DNA of 64,000 bases from Chryseobacterium indologenes. Its GTDB lineage: Bacteria; Bacteroidota; Bacteroidia; Flavobacteriales; Weeksellaceae. Location of the stretch: positions 60,971 to 124,970 of the forward strand of contig LAZY01000009.1 of the NCBI GenBank assembly GCA_001013295.1, in the 5' to 3' direction. Positions 19,107 through 27,421 of this stretch are shown one piece after another. A program made the translations under genes and the position numbers. The notes beneath the pieces were generated by a model. That model worked only from the letters and a program-made list of their open reading frames with translations, did no database searches and was not told where the DNA came from. Position 1 is the first letter of the stretch. Every line of letters begins with the position of its first letter.

Positions 19107-19517
19107 TTATATTTCGGTAGCTTCTCCTTTGTAAAAAGGAAAAACAATATTGCTTCTTGTATTAGTATTTCTTACTTCGTAGTCAATCTGGATCAGAACT
19201 TCGCCCTGAAGTTCCTCCTGGGTATCAATATCAATACTCAGAATATTGATTCTGGGCTCATGATATAAAATGGCGCGTTCAATGATTCCTTTCATCTGGG
19301 TAATCAGCGTCAGGTCCAGCGGTTTAAAGAGCATTTCCTGCAGGTCACATCCATAGTTCGGGAACATGACACGTTCACCGGGACGTGTTGACAATAAAAT
19401 AATAAGACTGTTATTGATGTCTTCTACATCTGTGGTCATTGCCAGTTTTCCTTCAGTCTGATTAAACTCAGGCGGGAAGCTCCAGCCTATTCCTAAAAAA
19501 TCTGTATTTATTTTCAT
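19107..19517 (-). CDS. gp25/GPW-like baseplate protein (Afp9-like)
   Basis: A 136-residue gp25-like wedge protein. It shows the classic order: GIGWSFPPEF near the N-terminus, EDINNSLIILLSTRPGERVMFPNYG with the RPGER-type turn, then LFKPLDLTL and EPRINILSIDI. In contractile systems this protein joins the baseplate to the first sheath ring. The length matches the family (~130-150). It lies between the PAAR gene and the baseplate J-like gene. Confidence 0.93.
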   Translation of the reverse strand: MKINTDFLGIGWSFPPEFNQTEGKLAMTTDVEDINNSLIILLSTRPGERVMFPNYGCDLQEMLFKPLDLTLITQMKGIIERAILYHEPRINILSIDIDTQEELQGEVLIQIDYEVRNTNTRSNIVFPFYKGEATEI

Positions 19518-19670
19518 ACGTTATTGGTTTATATTTAATTGTAACATCTTGCATCTGTAACATAGAGTTTCAGTTAGTCTAACCGTTTTTGTTATTGATG
19601 TTTACATTCTTGTTTACAGTCAGATGATATTGGGTATTACATCTCATATGGAAGTATCCACTTTTGTATA

Positions 19671-19961
19671 TCATCCGCCTATCAGAACAGTAGCTTCCCC
19701 TGCCGTGATTACGCCTCCATGAGCGGTAGAATCGCCCATTCTTGCGGCTTGTTTTCCGCCTATCAGAACACTTGAGGATCCTGATGCAATGGTATCCATC
19801 GGGCCGGTACATACTGCTTTATCTCCTACTCTTGCTGCAGGCATTCCGCCAATCAGTACGGTAGGTTCTCCTGCCGGAATGATGGGTCCACCTACATGCG
19901 GGACAGTTCCTGTCACCATAGGACAGGTATGCATATCTGTAATTCTTGCTGCGGGTTTCAT
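19671..19961 (-). CDS. PAAR-domain spike tip protein
   Basis: A 96-residue PAAR protein that sharpens the spike tip. It starts MKPAARITDMHTCPM, and contains two further repeats of the type VLIGGMPAARVGD and VLIGGKQAARMGD, with His/Cys residues that can hold the tip metal ion. There is no C-terminal extension, so the tip itself carries no toxin. Its start lies 5 bases after the stop of the spike gene. About 150 bases separate it from the gp25-like gene, with nothing recognisable between. Confidence 0.93.
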   Translation of the reverse strand: MKPAARITDMHTCPMVTGTVPHVGGPIIPAGEPTVLIGGMPAARVGDKAVCTGPMDTIASGSSSVLIGGKQAARMGDSTAHGGVITAGEATVLIGG

Positions 19962-19966
19962 GCTGA

Positions 19967-21712
19967 TTAATTAATTTTAACTTGAGATCCTTTTACTACG
20001 GTTACCGCCCCTGATTTAAGCTCTGAGCCTGAACTGCCCTCTGCTTTGAACTGGGCACTTGCTTTTACATTAATATTGGTTCCTTCCATCTTAATGTCGC
20101 CTTTTGCCTTGATCTTGATGTCTTTTCCGCTTTCGATACTGATCCCGTCTTTATTAAGCGTCAGAGAATTAGAATGTTCATCTTCTATTTTGATAACATC
20201 CGCATCTTCATCCAAAATCACTTTTTTACCTTTAGGGGTTTCCAGTGTGTATGAAATTTTGTCATCATTAAAAATCATTTTCATCTCGCTTCGGGTGACA
20301 AATCCTTTTTCGTTATTCTCATCAGAAGCTACAATAGGAGCCGGTTTTGCACTGCTGTTCAACATTCCCAGGACAACGGCATCATTGGGATCGTCATTGA
20401 TGAATCCGATGATGACCTCATCTCCGATTTCCGGTCTGAAAAAAGAACCTCTATTTTCTCCTGCATCAAGGGTGGCAACTCTTGCCCAAATCCCTTCTTC
20501 TTCAGTATTGATGATCGGTATCTGTACCAGAATTCTATCTTCTCCGTCCGGATCAGATTCCAGTTGTGATACGACCCCAATCTGTAATCCGCTGATGGCC
20601 GGGATAATTCCTGAGCCAGGCATTTCGCTTACATCATAGGTTTCCGAGAACCATGTTGGGGACAGCCCGAACTGAGCGTCTACCAGCCAGTTTCCTTCAG
20701 CTATTTCATGACGGACACCTGTTACGTATATTTTTCCGTTGAATCGGTTTCCTACTCCCTGAAGCGTTAATGAAACTCCTGGTTTTACTGATGGAATTCC
20801 CTGGAATTTTACTCTTCCCCTTGTCTTTGCCAGCTGCTGAAAGGTTGCTTTAGCATCGCCCCATTCCTGAAGTTCACCCTGGGTAAGGTTTCCGCCATGA
20901 TTAAGTTGCAAATCTTCAATTCCAAAGACCTTTGCCAGATCACCGGATGAAAGGTTCCCATTGAGACTAATGGACGGATCCTGAGCTTCTACTTCTGTGA
21001 GTTCCTGATCGGTATAGCTCCAGGTTTTGGCTGTAATTTTGTTGAATTGATCTCTGGCGTCAATTTCTCCATCGAATTCATGGACTGATGATCCGTAAAC
21101 CACTGTTTCTACGGTGTCACCGCTAAAATTAGGTTTAGCTACTTTCACTGTTCCGTCTTCAACAAAGCAAAGTTTTCCGTTGGCCTGTGCTCTGGTCAGT
21201 ATAAAATCCCAATCTGAGGCACGGTATTGAATCAGTTCTTTATGGGTATTTGTGGTTACTTCTACGTCGGCAGTGGCACCACTGTTACCAATGAGTTCTT
21301 CGATAATATCACTGTCTTTACTGTCATAGAAGTATTTATTTTTTCTTCCTAAAGTCATTTTTACAGCCTTATCTCTACATTCTATGATGAGGTAAGAAGA
21401 ATCATTTCTGACTTTTATATTATGCTTTACAACAACTCCTTTAAAAATAGTCTCTTCTTCAGAGTGGTATCCTGCAGTGATCTCAATTTCTTTTCCGGGA
21501 ATTAATAGCTCTTCATTGCTTAGCTTAAAATCCTGTTCCGGTACACTTCCATCTAAAATAACAATGCGGGCATAAGGAATTCTGTTGACTTCTTTTTCTA
21601 CTACAATGCTTTTCACACCGTATTTGCCTGGCAATTCTGTGCCTCCGGACATTACCTTATAGGTGATTAAATCCGGGTTTTTTGCTGTTTGTATGTATCC
21701 GCTATTATTCAT
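19967..21712 (-). CDS. eCIS spike protein, VgrG/gp5-like (Afp8/Pvc8-like)
   Basis: A 581-residue spike. Residues ~1-360 form the gpD/gp27-like hub region. An OB-fold follows (QIGVVSQLESDPDGEDRILVQIP ... RPEIGDEVIIGFINDDPNDAVVLG, ~residues 365-455), the gp5-type baseplate V domain. The tail is a repetitive beta-helix rich in K, D and S (DKISYTLETPKGKKVILDED ... GDIKMEGTNINVKASAQFKAEG). It needs the PAAR protein encoded directly downstream. It follows the LysM gene by one base. In the particle it is the membrane-piercing needle. Confidence 0.92.
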   Translation of the reverse strand: MNNSGYIQTAKNPDLITYKVMSGGTELPGKYGVKSIVVEKEVNRIPYARIVILDGSVPEQDFKLSNEELLIPGKEIEITAGYHSEEETIFKGVVVKHNIKVRNDSSYLIIECRDKAVKMTLGRKNKYFYDSKDSDIIEELIGNSGATADVEVTTNTHKELIQYRASDWDFILTRAQANGKLCFVEDGTVKVAKPNFSGDTVETVVYGSSVHEFDGEIDARDQFNKITAKTWSYTDQELTEVEAQDPSISLNGNLSSGDLAKVFGIEDLQLNHGGNLTQGELQEWGDAKATFQQLAKTRGRVKFQGIPSVKPGVSLTLQGVGNRFNGKIYVTGVRHEIAEGNWLVDAQFGLSPTWFSETYDVSEMPGSGIIPAISGLQIGVVSQLESDPDGEDRILVQIPIINTEEEGIWARVATLDAGENRGSFFRPEIGDEVIIGFINDDPNDAVVLGMLNSSAKPAPIVASDENNEKGFVTRSEMKMIFNDDKISYTLETPKGKKVILDEDADVIKIEDEHSNSLTLNKDGISIESGKDIKIKAKGDIKMEGTNINVKASAQFKAEGSSGSELKSGAVTVVKGSQVKIN

Positions 21713-21713
21713 C

Positions 21714-22448
21714 TTATGAAATTTTTTCTAATGGCGGAAAGAACAACTCTTGTCCTGGCTTTAACTGTCTGAAGTTGACAAGACTATTTACTTTAGCTAC
21801 TTCCAGATAGTATTTAGAATCTCCGTAAATTCTTTCGGTCATTAATGGTAATGTATCTCCATCCTGTACTGTTCTTTTGTGGGTAAGATCAGGAGAAGTT
21901 GTTTTTACTGTTTTTGCTGCAAGCTCTTTACTCACTGCTCCGGCAAATGTTGCTTTTCCTACAGCTCTCAGAGGGGTTCCATCATTATTGAATAATTTAT
22001 AATCTATTGTGAATTCGGTAAGAACTCCTTTAAATTCAAACTCCCCCCAAATAATGATAACATTATATGGTTTATGAATAGAGCCATTATAATTTCCAGT
22101 AGCTACATAAAATTCTGCTAGTTGATCTTCTACCGCTTTTTTACTGAAAGGATTTCTTTTTCCTAAACCTTCCTTTATTTTATTGATAAGCTTATTACCA
22201 GGGTTAGCCTTTGTAACTCCGGTACCATCAAATAAAAATTCTAATTGTAAAGACCGGGGAGATCCACTGATATATTTGGGATCAATTTCACTTGTTCCAG
22301 GCTCCTGTTCCGCATTGTATTTATTTTTACGTGTCAAAGAAAAACCTGTCGGATTAATGAGAGCCACAAAAGCATTACTGCTAATCATGGTTCCGTATGA
22401 AGAATCTTTATAGGTTCCTATTGTTATTTTTTTTATTTCTCCTCCCAT
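21714..22448 (-). CDS. LysM-containing eCIS baseplate hub protein (Afp7/Pvc7-like)
   Basis: A 244-residue protein ending in a LysM-type fold (HKRTVQDGDTLPLMTERIYG ... YLEVAKVNSLVNFRQLKPGQ, ~residues 190-240). In Afp/PVC systems this protein connects the tube to the spike, with LysM acting as a protein-binding module as in T4 gp53 rather than a peptidoglycan binder. Its ATG overlaps the DUF5908 stop by one base (TAATG), so the two are translationally coupled. Confidence 0.88.
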   Translation of the reverse strand: MGGEIKKITIGTYKDSSYGTMISSNAFVALINPTGFSLTRKNKYNAEQEPGTSEIDPKYISGSPRSLQLEFLFDGTGVTKANPGNKLINKIKEGLGKRNPFSKKAVEDQLAEFYVATGNYNGSIHKPYNVIIIWGEFEFKGVLTEFTIDYKLFNNDGTPLRAVGKATFAGAVSKELAAKTVKTTSPDLTHKRTVQDGDTLPLMTERIYGDSKYYLEVAKVNSLVNFRQLKPGQELFFPPLEKIS

Positions 22449-22609
22449 TATCTTTCTTTTTTACGTTGTTCTATCTTTACTGCCTGTTCTACACTTTCGC
22501 TGATTGCCCGCATGAGTTGTGCTTCATCTACCGATGTAGCAGTGGTCGTTGCTGCTGCTTTTTCGTCCACATTTATTTTAATGTGAAGCTCTTTTATTTC
22601 TATTGGCAT
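22448..22609 (-). CDS. DUF5908 small eCIS protein (Afp6-like)
   Basis: A 53-residue protein beginning MPIEIKELHIKI, the signature start of the DUF5908/Afp6-like family found in eCIS operons. It then has an Ala/Thr-rich linker and a helix (AQLMRAISESVEQAVK) with a basic end. ATG lies at 22607-22609 and TAA at 22448-22450. It is conserved in gene order between the tube and LysM genes. Its exact role in the particle is not established. Confidence 0.85.
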   Translation of the reverse strand: MPIEIKELHIKINVDEKAAATTTATSVDEAQLMRAISESVEQAVKIEQRKKER

Positions 22610-22680
22610 TTCGTTTATTTTTAATCAATTATAAATACACAAAATACTTACAATCAATGATTTAACATTTTTATTTAAAA

Positions 22681-22799
22681 AAATCCAAGCACATGAAGGG
22701 TGTGTTCAGTCTCTGTTGTAGACCAATCTGTTGTTGTTTATGAAAAAGATGTTGGTAAAAGTTATCTTTAAACTAACACACGCTTAAGTGCTTAGATTT
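22681..22799 (-). other. Long-range structured element inside the eCIS operon
   Basis: Between the third tube gene and DUF5908, a 200-base gap holds a two-part stem. AAATCCAAGCAC (681-692) pairs with GTGCTTAGATTT (788-799) with one mismatch, and GTGTGTT (700-706) pairs with AACACAC (775-781). They enclose about 68 bases. Most other gaps in this operon are under 100 bases, so this one is unusual. It could be an RNA processing or stability element that sets the ratio of tube to baseplate proteins, or the remains of an insertion. Confidence 0.4.
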
Positions 22800-22809
22800 G
22801 ATTGTGAAA

Positions 22810-23277
22810 TTACAAGCCTAGGCTTGCTAACGATGAGGGTATCGTGAAATATCTATATTTCAGTTCTATTGTTTCAATAGCAAGTTTGCTTTCTTCAGCA
22901 TTGAATTCTGAGACTTCCCATCTTACAGGGTATGCTCCTACTACGTTCCAGACCATTAAAGGTGCTGTAGACTGCAGGCCTCCCGAAAGAGAAATAATCA
23001 GGTCTCTGGGTTCAAACTGGAAGTTTTCCATAGCATCTCTACACCAGCTGATCAGTCCGGAACTTACGATTAATCCACGTTTAAGAACTAAATTGGGATA
23101 TTTGGGTCTCAAAGGAAGCTGATGGGTAAATCTGTTTTCGCCTCCTTCGGCATATTCTTCAGTTGCAATTTCTGTTGATAAACCGGATATAGATTGAAAT
23201 CTGGAATCAATACCCTCTGTTGTTGAAATCCCGTTAACAATAAAAGAGAAACTGGTTGGAGGATATAAAAGAGCCAT
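22810..23277 (-). CDS. Tail tube protein, Afp5/Pvc5-like
   Basis: A 155-residue tube protein of the T4 gp19-like family. It has the N-terminal pattern SFIVNGISTTEGIDSRFQSISGLS, a RFTHQLPLRPKYPNLVLKRGL strand pair, and the WCRDAMENF and WNVVGAYPVRWEVSEF segments typical of tube subunits. It differs strongly from the two identical 143-residue tube proteins and corresponds in order to Afp5, the first tube ring next to the spike. It starts 2 bases after the upstream tube gene stops. Confidence 0.88.
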   Translation of the reverse strand: MALLYPPTSFSFIVNGISTTEGIDSRFQSISGLSTEIATEEYAEGGENRFTHQLPLRPKYPNLVLKRGLIVSSGLISWCRDAMENFQFEPRDLIISLSGGLQSTAPLMVWNVVGAYPVRWEVSEFNAEESKLAIETIELKYRYFTIPSSLASLGL

Positions 23278-23279
23278 GA

Positions 23280-23711
23280 TTAGTTATTTTCAATAGTTAA
23301 TCCTTCGTGTGCAATTTCTAAGGTTTCAACTGCTACCTCATTACCTTCTGCTTTCAGGTCTGTTGACTGCAACTTAAGTGGGAATGCATTTTTCAATTTC
23401 CAGGTTACTGCAGGCTCCCCGTTCTCATCTAAAAGAGAGATGGTAATAGATCTGCGCTCTACTGTATTAAGTCTAATCGTTTTGAACCACTCAAAATATT
23501 CGTTATCACTCTTGAAAGTTCCTCTTTTTAAAGTAACGTTACTGAAGCTTGTCATTCCAGGCATTTTAATTTTGCTGAAATCAGGGCTCGCTCCGTGTCT
23601 GTATTCAATTAAAGCTGTTTCAGCATTTAAGCCTGTTACTTCCTGAAATCCGATTTTTTTACCACCCCAATCTACTTCAAAGGCAAACTTTACTAATGGA
23701 TATGTACTCAT
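23280..23711 (-). CDS. Tail tube protein, copy 2 (identical to 25162-25593)
   Basis: A 143-residue gp19-like tube protein beginning MSTYPLVKFAFEVDWGGKK, with the VTLKRGTF and WKLKNAFPLKLQ strands. Its protein sequence is identical to the copy 1882 bases away. The genes differ only at a few silent sites (for example tgttgactgcaac versus tgtagactgcaat). In the particle it forms the inner tube through which cargo passes. Duplication together with the following sheath gene is evident. Confidence 0.93.
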   Translation of the reverse strand: MSTYPLVKFAFEVDWGGKKIGFQEVTGLNAETALIEYRHGASPDFSKIKMPGMTSFSNVTLKRGTFKSDNEYFEWFKTIRLNTVERRSITISLLDENGEPAVTWKLKNAFPLKLQSTDLKAEGNEVAVETLEIAHEGLTIENN

Positions 23712-24170
23712 AATTTTATTTATATTTTATTGTTATTAATTTATTTTATGCTTCCTGCAACTTGTGTGAAAAGCGTAACACGATAAATTCTGCAGGACGT
23801 ACTGCTGCCATACCGATCTCGATATTCATTCTGCCTTCTAAAATATCCTGTGCAGACATTGTCTTGTGAAGACCTACACTTACATAATAAGCTTCTTCAG
23901 GCTTGCTTCCTGCCAATGCTCCGTCTCTCCATTGCTGATCAAGGAAGTTTTCAATCATCGTCTGTACTCTGATCCATGTATTGGCTGTATTCGGTTCGAA
24001 AACGAAACGTTCTGTAGCATTCTTCACAGATTCTTCCACCATGTTGAAGAAACGACGTACTGATACATATCTCCACTCATTGCTGTTTCCGTCTAATGTT
24101 CTTGCACCCCAAACCAATGTTCCTTTTCCTGTGAAAGTTCTGATCGCATTGATTGATTTTCCGGCTACTG
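23280..24170. repeat. Direct repeat unit, copy 1 (tube plus sheath 3' half)
   Basis: This segment is almost identical to 25162-26052, at a constant offset of 1882 bases. It covers the tube gene, the intergenic spacer and the part of the sheath gene that encodes its conserved C-terminal domain. Similarity falls off towards the sheath N-terminal and middle regions. It is a tandem duplication of a tube-sheath module, probably kept alike by gene conversion. Confidence 0.9.
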
Positions 24171-25137
24171 CATCTACATTCAGCATCTCCTGTTCTTCAT
24201 GAGAGATTTTTACAGTTGGTGCCACTACCAGGTTAAGCCCTACGTTAGCCGGAGCCTTCCATACTCCGGAAGTGCTGTCTACTTTAGCATACACTCCTGC
24301 GATTGCTGATGATGGAGCCAATACTACTTTTTGAGCTGCGATTGCTTTTTGAGCGACGTTATACACCTCTGATTTATTTATTTTCAGCCATGCCATGTTC
24401 TTGTTTTCCAAAGCGATTACAACATCCACAAGAAATCCTGCATCATTGGTTTCTTTATAGCTGGTAATTTTAACATCCTCATCATCAAAGCTATAACTTA
24501 AAACCGTTTCTAAGTTCGGGTAATACGCTGCTCCGTATTTCAAACGCTCACCGCTTGTCCCTGAACTTGGCCCTGCAGCTCCTTGAAATGCATCAGTCTT
24601 TCCAAGAACATCCATGATAACAAATCTGTCTTTCATTGATTCTGCCTGACTTAAAGCCAATCCGTATAAACCATAAGCTTCTGTTTCAGATATTGCTCCA
24701 GCATCCGGGAAAACAATAAGAGTTGGTTCGTCTTCTTTTTCAAGAGTAGCAAGACCTTTTTCGAAATCAACTAGTTCTCTTTGATCGGGATAGCCTACTA
24801 CTGAAGACTTTCCTACTGAAACAATGTAACATGGTCCTCCACCGTTGGCAAAATACATCTGCATAGCATAATGCATTTTGAAAGGGCTTACCTTAGCGTT
24901 ATCCACCTTGGCAGTAACAGCAGTATCTTGAATCGAAATAGAGATCGCTGTTTTTTCTTTTTTTGCTTTTCCAAAAATTGTTTCGTATTCCAACATAGAA
25001 GAGATTCTTGTCGGCTCATTTTTAGGTCCTTTTTCTGTATACCCGATAAAAGCCGGGATAGCTGTTTCTACTTGCGCTACAGATGGTGGGAATTTCGCAA
25101 TTTCTTCTACGTAAACTCCAGGTGTTTTGTAATTCAT
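23746..25137 (-). CDS. Tail sheath protein 3 (463 aa)
   Basis: A 463-residue contractile sheath subunit. The start MNYKTPGVYVEEIAKFPPSV and the motif FANGGGPCYIVSVG are shared by all three sheaths. The C-terminal domain (RTFTGKGTLVWGARTLDG ... FVFEPNTANTW ... FLDQQWRDGALAG ... RPAEFIVLRFSHKL) is the conserved interlocking core. It is the shortest of the three and lacks their large insertions, so it is closest to a plain sheath unit. It stands upstream of tube copy 2. Confidence 0.94.
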   Translation of the reverse strand: MNYKTPGVYVEEIAKFPPSVAQVETAIPAFIGYTEKGPKNEPTRISSMLEYETIFGKAKKEKTAISISIQDTAVTAKVDNAKVSPFKMHYAMQMYFANGGGPCYIVSVGKSSVVGYPDQRELVDFEKGLATLEKEDEPTLIVFPDAGAISETEAYGLYGLALSQAESMKDRFVIMDVLGKTDAFQGAAGPSSGTSGERLKYGAAYYPNLETVLSYSFDDEDVKITSYKETNDAGFLVDVVIALENKNMAWLKINKSEVYNVAQKAIAAQKVVLAPSSAIAGVYAKVDSTSGVWKAPANVGLNLVVAPTVKISHEEQEMLNVDAVAGKSINAIRTFTGKGTLVWGARTLDGNSNEWRYVSVRRFFNMVEESVKNATERFVFEPNTANTWIRVQTMIENFLDQQWRDGALAGSKPEEAYYVSVGLHKTMSAQDILEGRMNIEIGMAAVRPAEFIVLRFSHKLQEA

Positions 25138-25161
25138 TTGTTAAAAAATTTTAAGTTATTA

Positions 25162-25593
25162 TTAGTTATTTTCAATAGTTAATCCTTCGTGTGCAATTTC
25201 TAAGGTTTCAACTGCTACCTCATTACCTTCTGCTTTCAGGTCTGTAGACTGCAATTTAAGCGGGAATGCATTTTTCAATTTCCAGGTTACTGCAGGCTCA
25301 CCGTTCTCATCTAAAAGAGAAATGGTAATAGATCTGCGCTCTACTGTATTAAGTCTAATCGTTTTGAACCACTCAAAGTATTCGTTATCACTCTTGAAAG
25401 TTCCTCTTTTTAAAGTGACATTACTGAAGCTTGTCATTCCAGGCATTTTAATTTTGCTGAAATCAGGGCTCGCTCCGTGTCTGTATTCGATTAAAGCTGT
25501 TTCAGCATTTAAGCCTGTTACTTCCTGAAATCCGATTTTTTTACCACCCCAATCTACTTCAAAGGCAAACTTTACTAATGGATATGTACTCAT
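25162..25593 (-). CDS. Tail tube protein, copy 1
   Basis: A 143-residue gp19-like tube protein, amino-acid identical to the copy at 23280-23711. It lies between sheath 2 and sheath 3, giving the order sheath 2, tube, sheath 3, tube. The identical proteins from two genes may raise the tube supply relative to a sheath, or reflect a recent duplication under strong selection. Confidence 0.93.
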   Translation of the reverse strand: MSTYPLVKFAFEVDWGGKKIGFQEVTGLNAETALIEYRHGASPDFSKIKMPGMTSFSNVTLKRGTFKSDNEYFEWFKTIRLNTVERRSITISLLDENGEPAVTWKLKNAFPLKLQSTDLKAEGNEVAVETLEIAHEGLTIENN

Positions 25594-26052
25594 AATTTTA
25601 TTTATATTTTATTGTTATTAATGTATTTTATGCTTCCTGCAACTTGTGTGAAAAACGTAACACGATAAATTCTGCAGGACGTACTGCTGCCATACCGATC
25701 TCGATATTCATTCTGCCTTCTAAAATATCCTGTGCAGACATTGTTTTGTGAAGTCCTACACTTACATAGTAAGCTTCTTCAGGCTTGCTTCCTGCCAATG
25801 CTCCGTCTCTCCATTGCTGATCAAGGAAGTTTTCGATCATCGTCTGTACTTTAATCCATGTATTGGCTGTATTCGGTTCGAAAACGAAACGCTCTGTAGC
25901 TTTCTTCACAGATTCTTCCACCATGTTGAAGAAACGACGTACTGATACATATCTCCACTCATTGCTGTTTCCGTCTAATGTTCTTGCGCCCCAAACCAAT
26001 GTTCCTTTTCCTGTGAAAGTTCTGATCGCATTGATTGATTTTCCAGCTGTAG
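25162..26052. repeat. Direct repeat unit, copy 2 (tube plus sheath 3' half)
   Basis: The partner of 23280-24170, with few and mostly silent differences. The two copies could recombine and delete the intervening 1.9 kb, which would remove one tube and one sheath. Confidence 0.9.
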
Positions 26053-27349
26053 CATCTACATTCAGCAGATCCTGATCTTTATTGGAAATTTTTACGGTTG
26101 GTGCATCTACCAGGTTAAGTCCAACGTTAGCCGGTGATTTCCATACTCCCGCAGTTCCGTCTACCTGGGCATACACTCCCGCCATTGCTGATGATGGAGC
26201 CAATACTACCTGTTTAGCTGCGATTGCTTTTTTCGCCTGGTAATACAATTCAGAATTAGCAGATTTCAGATCAGATAGTTTTTTAATACCTAATACACCG
26301 ATAACTGAAACATCTGCATCTTTGAAGTCATAGCTTAAAACTGTTTTCAGTTTCGGATAGTAAGCAGCACCGTATTTTTGATGTAAAGAGGATACTTTGT
26401 TTCTGAAAGTAGCATAATCTCCAAGAACATCCATAATGACGAATCTGTCTTTTAATGATCCTGCATGGTCTAAAGCTTTGTTGTACACAGAGTATGCTTC
26501 TCCGATAGCCACCATATCTCCAGCTCTGGAACCAAGTGTAGTGCTAACCGTAGTTACTTTGCCAACAATATCGGAAGCGGTTATCAGATCTTTATCATAA
26601 GCGGTCAATACGTTCTGCGCAGCAAGCTTCACACTGGCAACAGTAGCGCCTGCAACAGCCGCCGCAGCTTTAACAGCATCTAGTACCGTCTGAGCAGCCT
26701 GAGCACGAACAATATCCAAATCGCCAGGATTAGCAACTGTAAAAGTAGCAGCAGCAGTGCCAGCAGCATCAACGGCAGCATTTACATCTGCACCTGCAAC
26801 AGCATTTGTAACAAAGCCAGCAGCCTCTTTTGCTTTAGTAGCAACACTCTCATGATATGAAGCTACCGGAACTACAGCCTGTGCAGCAACAACATCAGCA
26901 TCAGCAGGAACTAAACTCTGAAGATCCGGGAAAACGATCAGTGTAGGTTCGTCTTCTTTTTTCAATAGTTCAAGACCATATAATAAAGTCTCTTCTGTTG
27001 TAGGCAATCCTACAGCCACCGATTTTGTATAATCTCCTACAGAAACGATATAGCAAGGGCCACCGCCATTGGCAAAATACATCTGCATAGCGTAGTACAT
27101 TTTATAATCGTTGACCTTGGTTTGCATTGCTGTTGCCACACCTCCTTTGATAGCTACAGCAAAAGTTTCCGGGTTTGCTTTTCCAAAAAGATCTTCATAC
27201 TCCAACATAGAAGAGATTCTCGTTGGTTTATTTTGGGGTCCTACTGCTGTATATCCGATAAAAGCAGGAATTGCCGTTTCAACTTGCGCTACGGAAGGTG
27301 GGAAACTTACCTCCTCCTCTACGTAAACGCCAGGGGTTTTGTAATTCAT
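25628..27349 (-). CDS. Tail sheath protein 2 with Ala-rich insertion (573 aa)
   Basis: A 573-residue sheath whose ends match sheath 3 closely (MNYKTPGVYVEEEVSFPPSV at the start, the same last ~200 residues). Residues ~145-283 are an added Ala/Val-rich region (for example VVAAQAVVPVAS, AAVDAAGTAAATFTV, VKAAAAVAGATVASV) that replaces the short PDAGAIS loop of sheath 3. It is likely an extra helical domain on the sheath surface. Its position differs from the insertion in sheath 1. Confidence 0.93.
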   Translation of the reverse strand: MNYKTPGVYVEEEVSFPPSVAQVETAIPAFIGYTAVGPQNKPTRISSMLEYEDLFGKANPETFAVAIKGGVATAMQTKVNDYKMYYAMQMYFANGGGPCYIVSVGDYTKSVAVGLPTTEETLLYGLELLKKEDEPTLIVFPDLQSLVPADADVVAAQAVVPVASYHESVATKAKEAAGFVTNAVAGADVNAAVDAAGTAAATFTVANPGDLDIVRAQAAQTVLDAVKAAAAVAGATVASVKLAAQNVLTAYDKDLITASDIVGKVTTVSTTLGSRAGDMVAIGEAYSVYNKALDHAGSLKDRFVIMDVLGDYATFRNKVSSLHQKYGAAYYPKLKTVLSYDFKDADVSVIGVLGIKKLSDLKSANSELYYQAKKAIAAKQVVLAPSSAMAGVYAQVDGTAGVWKSPANVGLNLVDAPTVKISNKDQDLLNVDATAGKSINAIRTFTGKGTLVWGARTLDGNSNEWRYVSVRRFFNMVEESVKKATERFVFEPNTANTWIKVQTMIENFLDQQWRDGALAGSKPEEAYYVSVGLHKTMSAQDILEGRMNIEIGMAAVRPAEFIVLRFSHKLQEA

Positions 27350-27421
27350 TTGTTAAAAATTTTAAGTTAATATTAATTATTCCACGAAGTAAAACTTCGA
27401 ATGTTCATTTGTGATTGATTG

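Noticed and set aside
23280..26052. Tandem duplication considered as an insertion sequence or phage integration product
   Set aside because: No transposase, terminal inverted repeats or target duplications; the repeat consists of eCIS genes themselves.
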